A DNA stretch of 64,000 nt from Actinomycetota bacterium (GTDB taxonomy: Bacteria; Actinomycetota; Actinomycetes; Actinomycetales; Dermatophilaceae). Under the pieces are notes generated by a model. The model worked only from the letters and a program-made list of their open reading frames with translations, was not told where the DNA came from and searched no databases. Position 1 is the first letter of the stretch. Each line of letters begins with the position of its first letter. Both the position numbers and the translations under genes were made by a program. This document shows, one piece after another, positions 46,677 through 55,808 of this stretch. The stretch lies in assembly GCA_020161815.1 (NCBI GenBank), contig JAIUOP010000015.1:1-64000 (forward strand), in the 5' to 3' direction.

Positions 46677-47321
46677 GTGGCACGCACCCCTGACCTGAGC
46701 CGACTGACGCGCAAGCCCGACCGGGGATCGTCCTCGCGGGCCCTGCTCGACGCCCTCCTCGACGACGAGCTGGTCGGCACGCTCGCCACCGTGCTCGACG
46801 GCGAGCCGTGGGTCGTGCCGCTGCTCTTCGCCCGCGACGGTGACCGCATCCTGCTCCACGGATCCACCGGAGCCGGAGCGCTGCGCCACATCGCCGAGGG
46901 CGCCGCGATGGCCTTCTCGGTCACCGCCATCGACGGGATCGTCGTCGCCGAGTCGACCTTCGACTCCTCCGCCAACTACCGCTCGGCGGTCGTGCGTGGG
47001 AGGGCACGCAACCTCGACGCCGATGAGCGCGCCGAGGCCCTCGACCTGCTCTCCGACCGCGTGATCCCCGGCCGCACCAGCGAGGTCCGCCCCTCCACGC
47101 CCAAGGAGTGGGCGGCCACCCTGGCCATGGAGCTGCCCATCACCGGGAGCAACTGGACCTACAAGGAACGCATCGGGGGCCCTTCCGATCCCGAGGGGCC
47201 GGTCGACGTCTGGTGCGGCGTGGTGCCGATGCGCCGGGTGGCCGGCGATCCGGAGCCGGCGCCCTGGTCCGTCGGAGACGTGCCGCCGTCGGTGCAGGCG
47301 TTGCGTGACCGCTTCGCGTGA
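46677..47321 (+). CDS. Pyridoxamine 5'-phosphate oxidase-like FMN-binding protein
   Basis: Predicted protein of 214 aa with the split-barrel flavin-binding pattern of the NimA/PNPOx-like group: VGTLATVLDGEPWVVPLLFA, RILLHGSTGAG, AMAFSVTAIDGIVVAES, NYRSAVVRGRARN. Such proteins bind FMN or F420-like cofactors and reduce or detoxify small molecules. Substrate unknown. GTG 46677 lies 7 nt after TTGAAT; ATG 46668 would overlap that hexamer and add three residues. Confidence 0.85.
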   Translation: MARTPDLSRLTRKPDRGSSSRALLDALLDDELVGTLATVLDGEPWVVPLLFARDGDRILLHGSTGAGALRHIAEGAAMAFSVTAIDGIVVAESTFDSSANYRSAVVRGRARNLDADERAEALDLLSDRVIPGRTSEVRPSTPKEWAATLAMELPITGSNWTYKERIGGPSDPEGPVDVWCGVVPMRRVAGDPEPAPWSVGDVPPSVQALRDRFA

Positions 47322-47415
47322 CTCGTGTGGCCCTGATGTAACGACCTGATGGCACCACCGCGTCTTTCGATCATGAGGGGTGCTGCCGCGCCACTCATGA
47401 GTCCAGGAGGCCGCC

Positions 47416-48102
47416 ATGACGTCAAGAGCCACCGCGATCGTGCGCTCGGCCGCTGCGGTCGCCACATCCGCAGCCCTGGCCGCGGCGCTCTCCGCCTGCG
47501 GCACCGCCACCTCGACGGGAGCGTCCAGCCCGACGGCAGCCCCGAGCTCCAGCCCGAGCGCATCCGCCGAGTCGCCGTCCACCAGCCCCAGCCCGGCCTC
47601 GTCCCCGAGCCAGAGCCCGGAGTCCTCTCACCCGGCGTGCATGACGGTCGCACCGCGTCCCCTCGAGCGGTCCACCCCGCTCCCCGAGGGGCCCCTCTCG
47701 CGCGCTCTCCAGCTCCGCGACGTCGCCCTGGCCTGCGATGCTCAAGCACTGGCCTCGATCGCGAGCATCGACCAGACGCAGCTCAGCTACGGCCTGGTCA
47801 GCCCCGCCGAGGCCTTTGCGATCCCACAGCCCGAGGGCGACAACCGCTATGACGCGATCGTCACCCTGCTCTCCCTCCCGGCTGCCGAGGAGACGCTGGG
47901 TGGACAGACCACCTACATCTGGCCGCGCGTCCACACCCAGGCCGGCTCCACCGACGACAGTGCCTGGGAGGAGGTCGTCACGGCCGGGTTGCTCACCGCC
48001 GAGCAGGCGGCCCAGATGCGGGCCGAGGGAAGTGGCTACCTCGGCTACCGCCTCGGCATCGGCGCCAGCGGCCAGTGGATGTACCTCGTCGGCGGGGACT
48101 GA
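47416..48102 (+). CDS. Putative lipoprotein of unknown function
   Basis: Predicted protein of 228 aa. A signal peptide ends in lipobox LSAC (Cys28), followed by ~45 residues of Ser/Pro/Ala linker as in many actinobacterial surface lipoproteins. A globular ~150-residue domain comes next (about 75-228). In that domain I see no known motif; Trp/Tyr-rich TTYIWPRVHT and GYLGYRLGIGASGQWMY may form strands. AGGAGG upstream of the ATG is a strong ribosome-binding site. It stands alone between the FMN-binding gene and the MetE-like gene. Confidence 0.85.
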   Translation: MTSRATAIVRSAAAVATSAALAAALSACGTATSTGASSPTAAPSSSPSASAESPSTSPSPASSPSQSPESSHPACMTVAPRPLERSTPLPEGPLSRALQLRDVALACDAQALASIASIDQTQLSYGLVSPAEAFAIPQPEGDNRYDAIVTLLSLPAAEETLGGQTTYIWPRVHTQAGSTDDSAWEEVVTAGLLTAEQAAQMRAEGSGYLGYRLGIGASGQWMYLVGGD

Positions 48103-48112
48103 CGCCATCGGG

Positions 48113-48118
48113 GATGAT
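48113..48118 (+). promoter_or_regulatory. Possible -10 element for the MetE-like gene
   Basis: GATGAT, 6 nt before GTG 48125; weaker match than TAnnnT but same spacing. Confidence 0.35.
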
Positions 48119-48124
48119 GTCCCG

Positions 48125-49120
48125 GTGACGCGCGCCACCGGCATCGGTTCCCTCCCCGGCACGAGTTCTCGCGAGGCGATCGTCGCGGTGCGTGACCTGC
48201 TGCTCGACGGCGATGGCCTGGGCCTGCCCTACCTGCCTGAGACACCAGCCCGCGGCCCAGGCGCCGACATGATCGGCCGCGCGGCCGGCCTGCTCGTCGA
48301 CCTCCCCGTCGACCTCCAGCCGAGCGGCTGGCGCTTCACCGACCGCCCGGGGCGCGACGCCCGCCGCACCGCGTCCCTGCTCACCGAGGACCTCGACGAG
48401 CTCGCCGCCGCCTACGACGGCTATGCCGGACCACTCAAGATCCAGGTCGCCGGTCCCTGGACCCTGGCCGCGAGCGTCGAGCTGCACCGGGGGGAGCGCG
48501 CCGTCACCGACCTCGGCGCCGCCCGCGAGATCGTCGACTCACTCGCCGAAGGCATCCGGCGCCACCTCGCCGACCTGCGCCGCCTCGTCCCCGGGGCCGA
48601 CCTCACCCTCCAGGTCGACGAGCCCTCGCTCACGGCCGTGCTCGAGGGCACCCTTCCGACCGCCTCCGGCTTCGGCAAGGTGCGCGCCGTCGATCGGCAG
48701 GTCGTCGCCGCCGGGCTCACCTCCGTGCTGGCCGCCCACGACGGGCCGACCGTCGTCCACTGCTGCCACCCCCGAGCACCGATCCCGTTGTTGCGCAGCC
48801 TTTCCCCAGCCGCGATCGCCGTCGACCTCACGCAGGCATCCGCCGCGCGTTGGGAGTCCCTCGCCGCCACCCTGGAGGCCGGCACCGACGTGTATGCCGG
48901 GTGCTTGCCTTCGTCTCCCGAGGCACCGGTGCCCTCGGTCCGGGAGTCAGCGCGCGGCATACGAGAGGGTCTGGATCGGGCCGGGCTGGGAGCCGAGTGG
49001 CTCGCGCACCTCACCGTCACGCCCGCCTGCGGGCTGGCCGGGCTCACACCACGGGCGGCTCAGGACGTTCACCGGAGGGCGCTCGATGTCGCCCGAGAAC
49101 TCACCGAGGAGCAGCCGTGA
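48125..49120 (+). CDS. MetE-like (cobalamin-independent methionine synthase C-terminal type) protein
   Basis: Predicted protein of 331 aa, about the size of the catalytic half of MetE. TRATGIGSLPG and PYLPETPARGPGADMIGR at the N terminus, LKIQVAGPWTLA and LTLQVDEPSL in the middle, VHCCHP supplying zinc ligands and HLTVTPACGLAGLTP the C-terminal Cys ligand match the small actinobacterial group annotated as methionine synthase II. A methyl-transfer role with an unknown donor or acceptor is likely; true methionine synthesis is not proven for these short forms. Its stop overlaps the EamA start. Confidence 0.85.
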   Translation: MTRATGIGSLPGTSSREAIVAVRDLLLDGDGLGLPYLPETPARGPGADMIGRAAGLLVDLPVDLQPSGWRFTDRPGRDARRTASLLTEDLDELAAAYDGYAGPLKIQVAGPWTLAASVELHRGERAVTDLGAAREIVDSLAEGIRRHLADLRRLVPGADLTLQVDEPSLTAVLEGTLPTASGFGKVRAVDRQVVAAGLTSVLAAHDGPTVVHCCHPRAPIPLLRSLSPAAIAVDLTQASAARWESLAATLEAGTDVYAGCLPSSPEAPVPSVRESARGIREGLDRAGLGAEWLAHLTVTPACGLAGLTPRAAQDVHRRALDVARELTEEQP

Positions 49121-50073
49121 CCGCCCCGAGCCGGATCCCTTGGCAGGCGAAGTTCCTCGGTCTCGCCCTCATCTGGGGGTCGAGCTTCCTGCTCATGAAG
49201 TACGGGCTGCGTGCCCTCGAACCGGCGCAGATCGCCGGCCTCCGAATCGTCGGCGGCGCGCTCACGCTCCTGCTCCTCCTGCGCCTGGGCGGCGGGTCAC
49301 TGCCCCAGGGCGCCCGGACGTGGGGGCACCTCTTCGTCGGCGCGATCTTCCTCACCTCCCTGCCGTTCACGCTGTTCGCGCTCGGGGAGACGCGCGTGTC
49401 GTCGGCGCTGGCCGGGATCGGCAACTCGATCACCCCGGTGTCGATGGTGGTCTTCGGGCTGCTGCTGCTCCCGAGCGAGCGACTCACGCGGGTCAAGCTC
49501 GTCGCGGTGCTCCTCGGCTTCATCGGCGTCCTGGTGATCTCCGAGCCGTGGAACGACGTGGGTCGCCCGGACCCCCTGGGCTTTGCGATCGTCCTCGTCG
49601 CGGGCGCCTGCTACGGGCTCGGGTGGCCCTACGTCCGCCGCACTCTGGCCCACGCCGACCTCGGCGGACTCGCGCAGCCCACGGCGCTGCTGCTGTGCGG
49701 CACGGCGCAGATGCTGGTCGTCGAGCTCGCCTTCTGGCTGCTCCATCGAGGCACCATGCGGCTGCCGTGGTCGGTGCACGCCGATGCCTCCGGTCATGAC
49801 GCGTGGGTGGCCCTCGTCGCCACCCTCGTCCTCGGGGTGGTGGGCACCGGGCTCGCCTACATGCTCCAGTTCGACGTCGTGCGGGACGCCGGCACGGTCG
49901 TCAGCTCGACCGTGACCTACCTGATCCCCGTCGTCTCGGTGGTCCTCGGGGTGCTCGTGCTCGGTGAGCGCATCGGCCCGATGCAGCTCCTCGGGTTCGC
50001 GCTCGTCCTCGGTGCGGCACTGCTCGTCGGTCGACCTGCCGCCGGCTGGGCCAGCCTCCTGCGTCGAGGCTGA
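49117..50073 (+). CDS. EamA (DMT-superfamily) transporter
   Basis: Predicted protein of 318 aa with about ten membrane helices in two EamA repeats. First repeat: FLGLALIWGSSFLLMKYGLR at residues ~12-31, PAQIAGLRIVGGALTLLLLL. Second repeat: from about 160, with VALVATLVLGVVGTGLAYML and YLIPVVSVVLGVLVLGE. Substrate unknown; family members export amino acids or nucleotide-sugars. GTG 49117 overlaps the MetE-like stop (GTGA) and has CGAGGAG upstream, so the two genes are coupled; export of a methylated or sulfur metabolite is a possible reason. Confidence 0.9.
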   Translation: MTAPSRIPWQAKFLGLALIWGSSFLLMKYGLRALEPAQIAGLRIVGGALTLLLLLRLGGGSLPQGARTWGHLFVGAIFLTSLPFTLFALGETRVSSALAGIGNSITPVSMVVFGLLLLPSERLTRVKLVAVLLGFIGVLVISEPWNDVGRPDPLGFAIVLVAGACYGLGWPYVRRTLAHADLGGLAQPTALLLCGTAQMLVVELAFWLLHRGTMRLPWSVHADASGHDAWVALVATLVLGVVGTGLAYMLQFDVVRDAGTVVSSTVTYLIPVVSVVLGVLVLGERIGPMQLLGFALVLGAALLVGRPAAGWASLLRRG

Positions 50074-50095
50074 CCCAACCGACGAGCTGGCGGGC

Positions 50096-51595
50096 TCAGG
50101 CGTCGGCGGGCGCGTGGACCTCGCGGCGCAGGATCTTGCCGGTCGGGCCCTTGGGGAGCTCGCTGACGATCCAGACCTTGCGGGGGTACTTGTAGGCGGC
50201 GATCCGCTCCTTGCTCCACTCGACGAGCTCCTCGGGCGTCACGCTCGCGCCCGGCCGCAGCGCCACCGCGGCCCCGACCTGCTCGCCCAGGAGGTCATCG
50301 GGCATGCCGACGACCGCGACCTCGAGCACGTCCGGGTGGGTGTAGAGCAGCTCCTCGACCTCCCGTGGGTAGACGTTCATGCCACCGCGCAGGATCATGT
50401 CCTTCTTGCGGTCCACGATGGTGAAGTAGCCCTCGTCGTCCATCGTCGCGAGGTCGCCGGTGCGGAACCAGCCGTCCGGGATGGCTTCGGCCGTGGCATC
50501 GGGCTTGCCCCAGTAGCCCTTCATCACGTTGTCGCCGCGGATGGCGATCTCGCCCACCTCACCGACCGGCACCTCGTGGCCCTCGAGGTCCACGCAGCGC
50601 ATCTCGCAGCCGGGGATCGCCACGCCGATCGTGCCGGGCTTGCGCTCGCGGTCGGGCATGTTGAAGGACGCGACCGGGCTGGTCTCGGAGAGGCCGTAGC
50701 CCTCGAGGATCATGCAGCCGAACTTCTCCTCGAAGCCGCGCATCACCTCCAGCGGCATGGCCGAGCCGCCGGAGGCGCAGGCGCGCAGCGAGGAGGCGTC
50801 CATCGTGTCGGCGTCGGGGTGGTTGAGGATCGCGGCATACATCGTCGGCACGCCCTGGAAGATCGTGACCTTCTCGGCGGTCACCGTCCTGATCGCCTCG
50901 GCCGGGTCGAAGCGGGGGATCAGGGCCAGGCTCGCCCCGACCGTCGTCGCGGCGACGAGGCCGACCACCAGGCCGAAGACGTGGAAGAGCGGCAGGCAGC
51001 CCATGATGACGTCCTCGGGCTTGACCTCGAGGATGACGCTGCTGCTCCGCTCGGCGTTGAGGCGGATGTTCTTGTGGGTGAGCTCGGCGCCCTTGGGGCG
51101 GCCGGTCGTGCCGGAGGTGTAGAGGATGACCGCGGTGTCCTCGTCGTCACGCGCGATCGGCTCGGCGATCGGCTCGCCGCCCTCGACGGTGCCCTCGACC
51201 GGCCCCATCGGGCCGGTGGGGATGACGCGCGTGCCCGCGTTGGCCGCGCCCTTGGTCGCCTCGTCGACGAAGTCCGGCCAGACGAAGGCCATCTTGGCGC
51301 CGCTGTCGGTGAAGAAGTAGTCGATCTCCCCGGCCTTGAGCAGGGGGTTCATCGGCACGACGGTGCCGCCGGCCATGAGGATCGCCCAGTACACGACGGG
51401 GAAGGCCGGCACATTCGGCAGGATGATCGCGACCCGGTCACCGGGCTGGATACCGTTCTCCCGCAGCGATCCCGCGAGCTTTCCCGCGAGACCGGACAGC
51501 GCGGCATACGAGATGTCGTTGCCCATGAACTTCAGGGCGGGCGCCTCGGGGGTGGCCTGCGCGGTGCGGGTCAGGACGGTTGCGAGGTTGGTCAC
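50096..51595 (-). CDS. Long-chain fatty-acid-CoA ligase (AMP-forming)
   Basis: Activates fatty acids to acyl-CoA. The 499-aa ANL-superfamily enzyme has ILYTSGTTGRPKGAELTHKN (P-loop), FHVFGLVVG, EGYGLSETSPVASFN, GWFRTGDLATMDDEGYF, and PKGPTGKILRREV with the adenylation Lys. Length is that of short FadD forms. GTG 51595 is chosen because AAGGAGAG lies 6 nt upstream; an earlier GTG/ATG would extend 12 residues. It fits with the beta-oxidation genes at 2.3, 12.0 and 40.3 kb. Confidence 0.93.
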   Translation of the reverse strand: MTNLATVLTRTAQATPEAPALKFMGNDISYAALSGLAGKLAGSLRENGIQPGDRVAIILPNVPAFPVVYWAILMAGGTVVPMNPLLKAGEIDYFFTDSGAKMAFVWPDFVDEATKGAANAGTRVIPTGPMGPVEGTVEGGEPIAEPIARDDEDTAVILYTSGTTGRPKGAELTHKNIRLNAERSSSVILEVKPEDVIMGCLPLFHVFGLVVGLVAATTVGASLALIPRFDPAEAIRTVTAEKVTIFQGVPTMYAAILNHPDADTMDASSLRACASGGSAMPLEVMRGFEEKFGCMILEGYGLSETSPVASFNMPDRERKPGTIGVAIPGCEMRCVDLEGHEVPVGEVGEIAIRGDNVMKGYWGKPDATAEAIPDGWFRTGDLATMDDEGYFTIVDRKKDMILRGGMNVYPREVEELLYTHPDVLEVAVVGMPDDLLGEQVGAAVALRPGASVTPEELVEWSKERIAAYKYPRKVWIVSELPKGPTGKILRREVHAPADA

Positions 51596-51656
51596 GTCTT
51601 CTCTCCTTGCCATCGGTGGGTACCCCTCCATCCAACCCGTATGCCGTGGGCTTGGC

Positions 51657-51662
51657 TAGGTT
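51657..51662 (+). promoter_or_regulatory. -10 element (leaderless) for the interrupted DinB-like gene
   Basis: TAGGTT exactly 6 nt before GTG 51669. The promoter survives although the gene is broken. Confidence 0.6.
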
Positions 51663-51668
51663 TGTCAG

Positions 51669-52010
51669 GTGATCACCCGCGCGGAGTTCCTCGACGTCTG
51701 CGACGCCGCCCTCGACGCGATGGTCGAGGTCGCCGAATCGCTCGGCGACGACCTGGTAAGCACCCGACTCGACGTGCCCGGCGGCAACTCGGTCTGCGGG
51801 GCTGGTCACCCACTGCGTCGGCGTCATGGGCCGTTGGGCCAGGACGGTGAACCGGGGGATCGTCGTTGCGCGTGACCGCGACGCGGAGTTCACGGCGACG
51901 GGAACGGTGGCCCAACTCGTCGAGCTCGTCGAGTGGGGCCGGTTCCGGTTGCACGAGGACGTCCACGCCAGCGCCGACCTGGCCGCCGCCCCCCTCAACC
52001 CGCCGGTATA
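51669..52010 (+). pseudogene. 5' part of a DinB/mycothiol-dependent-enzyme-like gene, frameshifted and cut
   Basis: GTG 51669 opens ITRAEFLDVCDAALDAMVEV and STRLDVPGGNSVCG, typical of the DinB-like four-helix family (DUF664/maleylpyruvate isomerase N-terminal type). At a GGGG run (51797-51800) the frame must shift by one base to continue as LVTHCVGVMGRWARTVNRG then RDRDAEFTATGTVAQLVELV. The family pattern stops at about LAAAPLNPP (52010), where base composition changes. The missing C-terminal part appears at 53164. So the gene carries a 1-nt frameshift and a ~1.15-kb interruption. A sequencing error could explain the frameshift but not the interruption. Confidence 0.75.
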
Positions 52011-52201
52011 TGCACCAAAGTGTCGGCTCCTGTAGCGAAACGCTTGTGGTTGCTGAGACACAAAAACCCGATAGGAAAGCCCCTGTGCGTGAAGAATGCA
52101 GCTTGGGCTGCGGGCCTGTCGGTCTCTGGTGATGATGTCAACGTGGCCGCTCTGACCCAACTGGGACTCGGTGCGGCTCCTGACGGACTGGGCATGCCTC
52201 A

Positions 52202-52318
52202 CCTCCGACCTCTCCTCGCGTTGCCAGTCGGCGTTTCGTGCGAGGGCATGACCGCGGTCAGGTGCTGGTCGATGTGACCACCATGCTCGCCGGTGTTGAG
52301 TCCGTGAACCATCAGTAG
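52202..52318 (+). pseudogene. Possible transposase remnant (IS1380-like)
   Basis: In the frame starting at 52202 the reading FVRGHDRGQVLVDVTTMLAG (52235 on) recalls the N-terminal region of IS1380-family transposases, which have an HDxGxVLxDxxxMLAxGG segment. It ends at a TAG at 52316 and nothing transposase-like follows. Recognition is by eye on about 20 residues, so the call is weak. Confidence 0.3.
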
Positions 52319-52371
52319 AGTCTTTGACGGATCAATCAAATATCTATCGCTGAATAGTGCGACCTTCCCTC

Positions 52372-52401
52372 TTGACCGCAGTACGCGTTTGGGGCCACAA
52401 T
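52372..52401 (+). promoter_or_regulatory. Sigma-70-type promoter candidate for the secreted-protein gene
   Basis: TTGACC (52372-52377) and CACAAT (52396-52401) with an 18-bp spacer, giving a leader of roughly 110 nt before ATG 52521. Confidence 0.4.
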
Positions 52402-52520
52402 CCGAGTGGCCGACCTGCCGGTAAGGGGAGACACGGGTTGTTCTTTGGCGTCATGTCGAGGAGCAAGAAGGGCAGGAAGTAGACCCCGGTCTCACGCCAC
52501 CATGCTTGGACTGAGAAGAA

Positions 52521-53138
52521 ATGGGAAAGAAGTTCCTCGGTGCTTTGGCAAGTTTGACGGTGCTGATGGCCTTAGTGACTGCGCCCAGTGCGGTGGCTGT
52601 CAGTGCGCCCGAGAAATGCCTATTCACGGAAACGGTTGTCATCGAACTCGACGCCCAGCCAGGGGTGAAGCGGGGCTTCGATGGGGTGGTGGGCACCCTG
52701 CAGGATCGTCCGTCGCGGAAGCAGGTTCAATGCTCGTCGGACCCCACGGCAGCAACAGCGTTCGGCTCCAAGACGTTCTTGCCGTCTTCTCCTTGGTACA
52801 ACTACACCGACTCCAATTCACAGTTCACGGCTCAGACGACTTTCACATCAGCCGGGTACCCCACTGCTTTTGGCTTCAAACTCAGCGGCGCTCTCGTGGC
52901 AATCTCGACTGGCCCCATGATTACGGCCAATTCCTACAAAGGTCCGGGGAACTGCACCTACAATAAGCCGGGAGTTGACCCCTCATACTTCTTTCATTGG
53001 TCGTGTCCCAATCAAAGTCTCGGTACGTCATATTCGGCCTACGGCACCTGGCGCTTTCCGATTAACGTCTCTGGATACACCGGTACCGCCACAGTGCAAT
53101 GGAATTTCAATTACGTAATTTACACGCGCATTACCTAA
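52521..53138 (+). CDS. Secreted cysteine-containing protein in the insert
   Basis: Predicted protein of 205 aa. MGKKFLGALASLTVLMALVT then APSAVA is a clear Sec signal peptide with cleavage near residue 26-28. The mature part has four Cys (EKCLF, VQCSSD, GNCTYN, WSCPNQ), enough for two disulfides, and is rich in Ser, Thr, Tyr, Asn and aromatic residues with beta-strand-like alternation (ATVQWNFNYVIYT). No family recognised. Codon use is less G+C-biased than in its neighbours, supporting transfer. GAGAAG precedes the ATG. It could be a bacteriocin-like, adhesive or coat protein; there is no evidence to choose. Confidence 0.75.
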   Translation: MGKKFLGALASLTVLMALVTAPSAVAVSAPEKCLFTETVVIELDAQPGVKRGFDGVVGTLQDRPSRKQVQCSSDPTAATAFGSKTFLPSSPWYNYTDSNSQFTAQTTFTSAGYPTAFGFKLSGALVAISTGPMITANSYKGPGNCTYNKPGVDPSYFFHWSCPNQSLGTSYSAYGTWRFPINVSGYTGTATVQWNFNYVIYTRIT

Positions 53139-53163
53139 GTGAACAAGTTGGCTGGCGTAACGG

Positions 53164-53298
53164 TCCACGGACCAGCCCGAGGTGGGGGAGCGCTCACAGG
53201 GCGCGGTGCTGCTCCACGTCCACGAGGAGCTGGCCCAGCACCTGGGTCAGATGGAGGTCATCCGTGACGTGCTGCTCGCGCGTCGGGGACGTCCTTGA
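53164..53298 (+). pseudogene. 3' part of the interrupted DinB-like gene
   Basis: The frame at 53164 reads STDQPEVGERSQGAVLL, then HVHEELAQHLGQMEV and IRDVLLARRG to a TGA at 53296-53298. This is the standard C-terminal helix of the DinB-like family (HxxEELAxHxGQ, with the metal-binding His), and continues what is missing after 52010. It has no start of its own. Its 3' end overlaps the convergent DJ-1-like gene by 41 nt. Confidence 0.75.
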
Positions 53299-53851
53299 AG
53301 CTGGCATACCACTCGTCGATCCCGCGCTCGTCCTCCAGGCCGAGGACGAGGAAGAGGGCACGGGAGAACTCCAGCGGAGCCTCACCGACCGCCGTGATGA
53401 GCGGGCCGTCATGGGCGACCACGCCGTGCGAGCGAGCCGAGCTGCCGGGGTAGTCGGGGAAGTCGTCGTCGGCGTCGACGATGTGGGCGTGGTGCTCGAG
53501 CAGGCCGGCCCGGGCCAGGGCCTGCGTGGCGCCGCAGATGGCTGCCACCGGCACTTCGCGATCGAGGAGGGTGCGGGCGAGGTCGAGCACCTCGCCATGA
53601 CCCTCACCCCAGGTGTTGCCGCCGGGCAGGACCAGGGCGCCGACGCGCTCCGGAGCGACCTCGCCGAGGGCGGCGTCGGGCAGCAGGCGCAGTCCGCCCA
53701 GGGTGCGGACCTCCCGGCCCTCGATCGACGCGGTGCGCAGTCGGAAGCGTCCATCGCCGTCGCGGGTCTGGAAGCCCAGGACGGTCGTGACGTAGGCGTA
53801 CTCCCAGTCCGCCATGGTGTCGAAGCAGTAGAGGACGACGTCGGCGCTCAT
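53258..53851 (-). CDS. DJ-1/PfpI-family protein (class I glutamine amidotransferase-like)
   Basis: Predicted protein of 197 aa. DVVLYCFDTMADWEYAYV at the N terminus, GALVLPGGNTWGEG, and the nucleophile elbow VAAICGATQALARAG (Cys) with the preceding Glu-type strand are those of the DJ-1/ThiJ/PfpI superfamily, in the subgroup often annotated as type 1 glutamine amidotransferase or putative intracellular protease. Activity is unknown. TACGGT stands 6 nt before ATG 53851. Its 3' end overlaps the C-terminal DinB fragment. Confidence 0.88.
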   Translation of the reverse strand: MSADVVLYCFDTMADWEYAYVTTVLGFQTRDGDGRFRLRTASIEGREVRTLGGLRLLPDAALGEVAPERVGALVLPGGNTWGEGHGEVLDLARTLLDREVPVAAICGATQALARAGLLEHHAHIVDADDDFPDYPGSSARSHGVVAHDGPLITAVGEAPLEFSRALFLVLGLEDERGIDEWYASFKDVPDARAARHG

Positions 53852-53857
53852 GCCTCG

Positions 53858-53863
53858 ACCGTA
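53858..53863 (-). promoter_or_regulatory. -10 element (leaderless) for the DJ-1-like gene
   Basis: TACGGT on the minus strand, exactly 6 nt before ATG 53851. Confidence 0.6.
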
Positions 53864-53889
53864 GACCCGAGGGGGTGGTGGGTCATCCC

Positions 53890-55808
53890 TCACTCGTCGC
53901 GCATGTCGCGGATCGGGTTGCGTCGGATGTTGCGGAGCAGCGGCGGGGTGATCGCGACGAGGGACATGGCCACGATGCCACCCAGGATCAGCCACAGGAC
54001 GGGCGATCGGAACCCGATGAAGCCGAACGTCGGGTCGGGGGTGAAGACGGCATACGCCAGCTGGGCCATGTGGGTCGCCCGCTCGGCGTAGAGGACGTGG
54101 ATGGTCCCGGCGATGAGCAGGCCGAGCGCGGCCGCGAAGACGACGATCCGCAGCGCCACCCACAAGGAGTAGGTGAGGTAGACCGAGACGATGTCCGAGC
54201 GCTTGGCGCCGATGGCTCGGAAGACGGCGGTCTCGCGGCGGGAGTCGGCGATGACCCGCCCCATCATCGCCCAGATGATGATCGTCGCGATGGCGAAGGC
54301 GATGGCGAGCAGGGCGATGATCACCGGCCGGGCCGCCCGCACGATGTCGTCGACGGCGAGGTAGTTCGTGCCGTAGGTCTGCAGGCTGAACGGCATGGTG
54401 TCGCACCGTGGCGTCCAGTTCATCATGCAGGAGTTGTCGGCCACGGCCGCGCGCGCCTGCTCCACCCTGGGGAAGGAGGCGATGAAGTTCTGCTGGGTCA
54501 TCGGCCCCATGAACGGGTCGACCGTCTCCGGTGCCGGAAGGGCGAAGAGCGAGTCATGGCGCAGGGCCTCGGGCAGGGCGGCGAGCGAGTCCTTGGGGAT
54601 CACGGCGCCGAAGCCGTAGTTCGTGCCGACCAGTCCGCCGATGACCGCGTCCACCCCGGACGTGGACGGGGCGGGCGAGGGCAGCAGCCCGACGACCTGG
54701 AAGGTCACCAGCTCGGCGCGAGGCTCGGGCTGCGGGTTGAACTCCTGCTCGAAGGCCCTGACCGCGTCCTGGGCCTTCTTGGTCTCCGCGCTCCGGGTGT
54801 CCTTGGTGACCGTGACCATGCCGCACGGGGTGGTCGGGAGGGCCAGCTGCAGCTCGGGGGCGACGTAGTCACGGTTGCCGCGGTTGGCCGCCACCTCCGC
54901 GAGCTGGGCGCGCGTCTGCTCGACCCGCGCCAGCTCCGCCTCGTTGCGGTAGCAGCTGACGAAGGTCTGGCCGGTCACCCGGTCACGCAACCGCTGGAAC
55001 CAGCGGACCTGGGCGGTCGGGTCCTTCGGGCGGGAGGACAGGCCCAGCGCCTCCTTGAACGTCACGAGGGCGTCGTCGGCGGTGATGAGGACGGGCACGC
55101 CGCTCCCGGCCGAGGAGTCCTGTCCCCGGGCGAGGAAGGGCTTGAGGAGGGTGTCGTCGACGATCGTGAAGCTGCCCTGCCCGATGGCGGTCTGGAGGGC
55201 CTTGGGTGGATCACCGCTCGGCGCCTGCGTGAGGTCCTCCCGGCCTCCGAGGAGCATCCCCAGCCGCAGGTGGCTGAGGTCCCGCGGGACGTAGACCTCC
55301 CGAGCGCCGAGGGGCTCGACGAGGGCTCGGAAGGCCGCCTCGTCCTTGGCGCTCGCCTGCACCGGGTGGTCCTTGGCATAGCGCAGCCAGGCCGGCGAGG
55401 AGAAGTTCACGCTCTTGCGGTACTCCGGAGGCACTTGGGGATTGGTGTCCTCGACGTAGGGGAGGACCTCGGTGCGCACGTCGTACTCGACCCCGAGCCG
55501 CTTGGCCGCGGCCTTGCGGTCGGCGATGTAGGCGACGTGGTACTTCTGGACCTCCGCGATGAGTGCGGCGTCATTGGGGTTCAGGGAGCTCGGGCCCCCG
55601 AAGTAGTTGGGACTGCCCTGGACGAGGAACCTCCCGTCGAGGTTCTTGCGCGCGAACGCGGCCAGGCTGTGGCTGGCGCCGTCGACGAGGACGGTGGCCC
55701 CGGCCATCACCCCGAAGACCAGGCCGGAGACGATCGTCGTCATCAGCAGTCGAAGACGCTTCGATCGAATCTTGGTGTGCGCCAAGGTGATCGTGTCGCG
55801 CAGGCCGA

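Larger units (their letters stand above)
52011..53163. mobile_element. Inserted DNA (~1.15 kb, lower G+C) inside the DinB-like gene
   Basis: Between the two halves of the DinB-like gene lies DNA clearly richer in A+T than its surroundings, without a copy of the window-wide GGCATAC heptamer. It contains a possible transposase remnant (about 52202-52318), a promoter-like pair (52372-52401) and one gene for a secreted protein (52521). I found no terminal inverted repeats or target duplication by eye, so the ends are approximate and the element type is unknown. The ~485 bp before 52521 hold no other supported gene. Confidence 0.7.

Noticed and set aside
52011-52520. Intact insertion sequence in the 52-53 kb insert
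   Set aside because: Only about 20 residues recall a transposase, with stops around them and no terminal inverted repeats visible.
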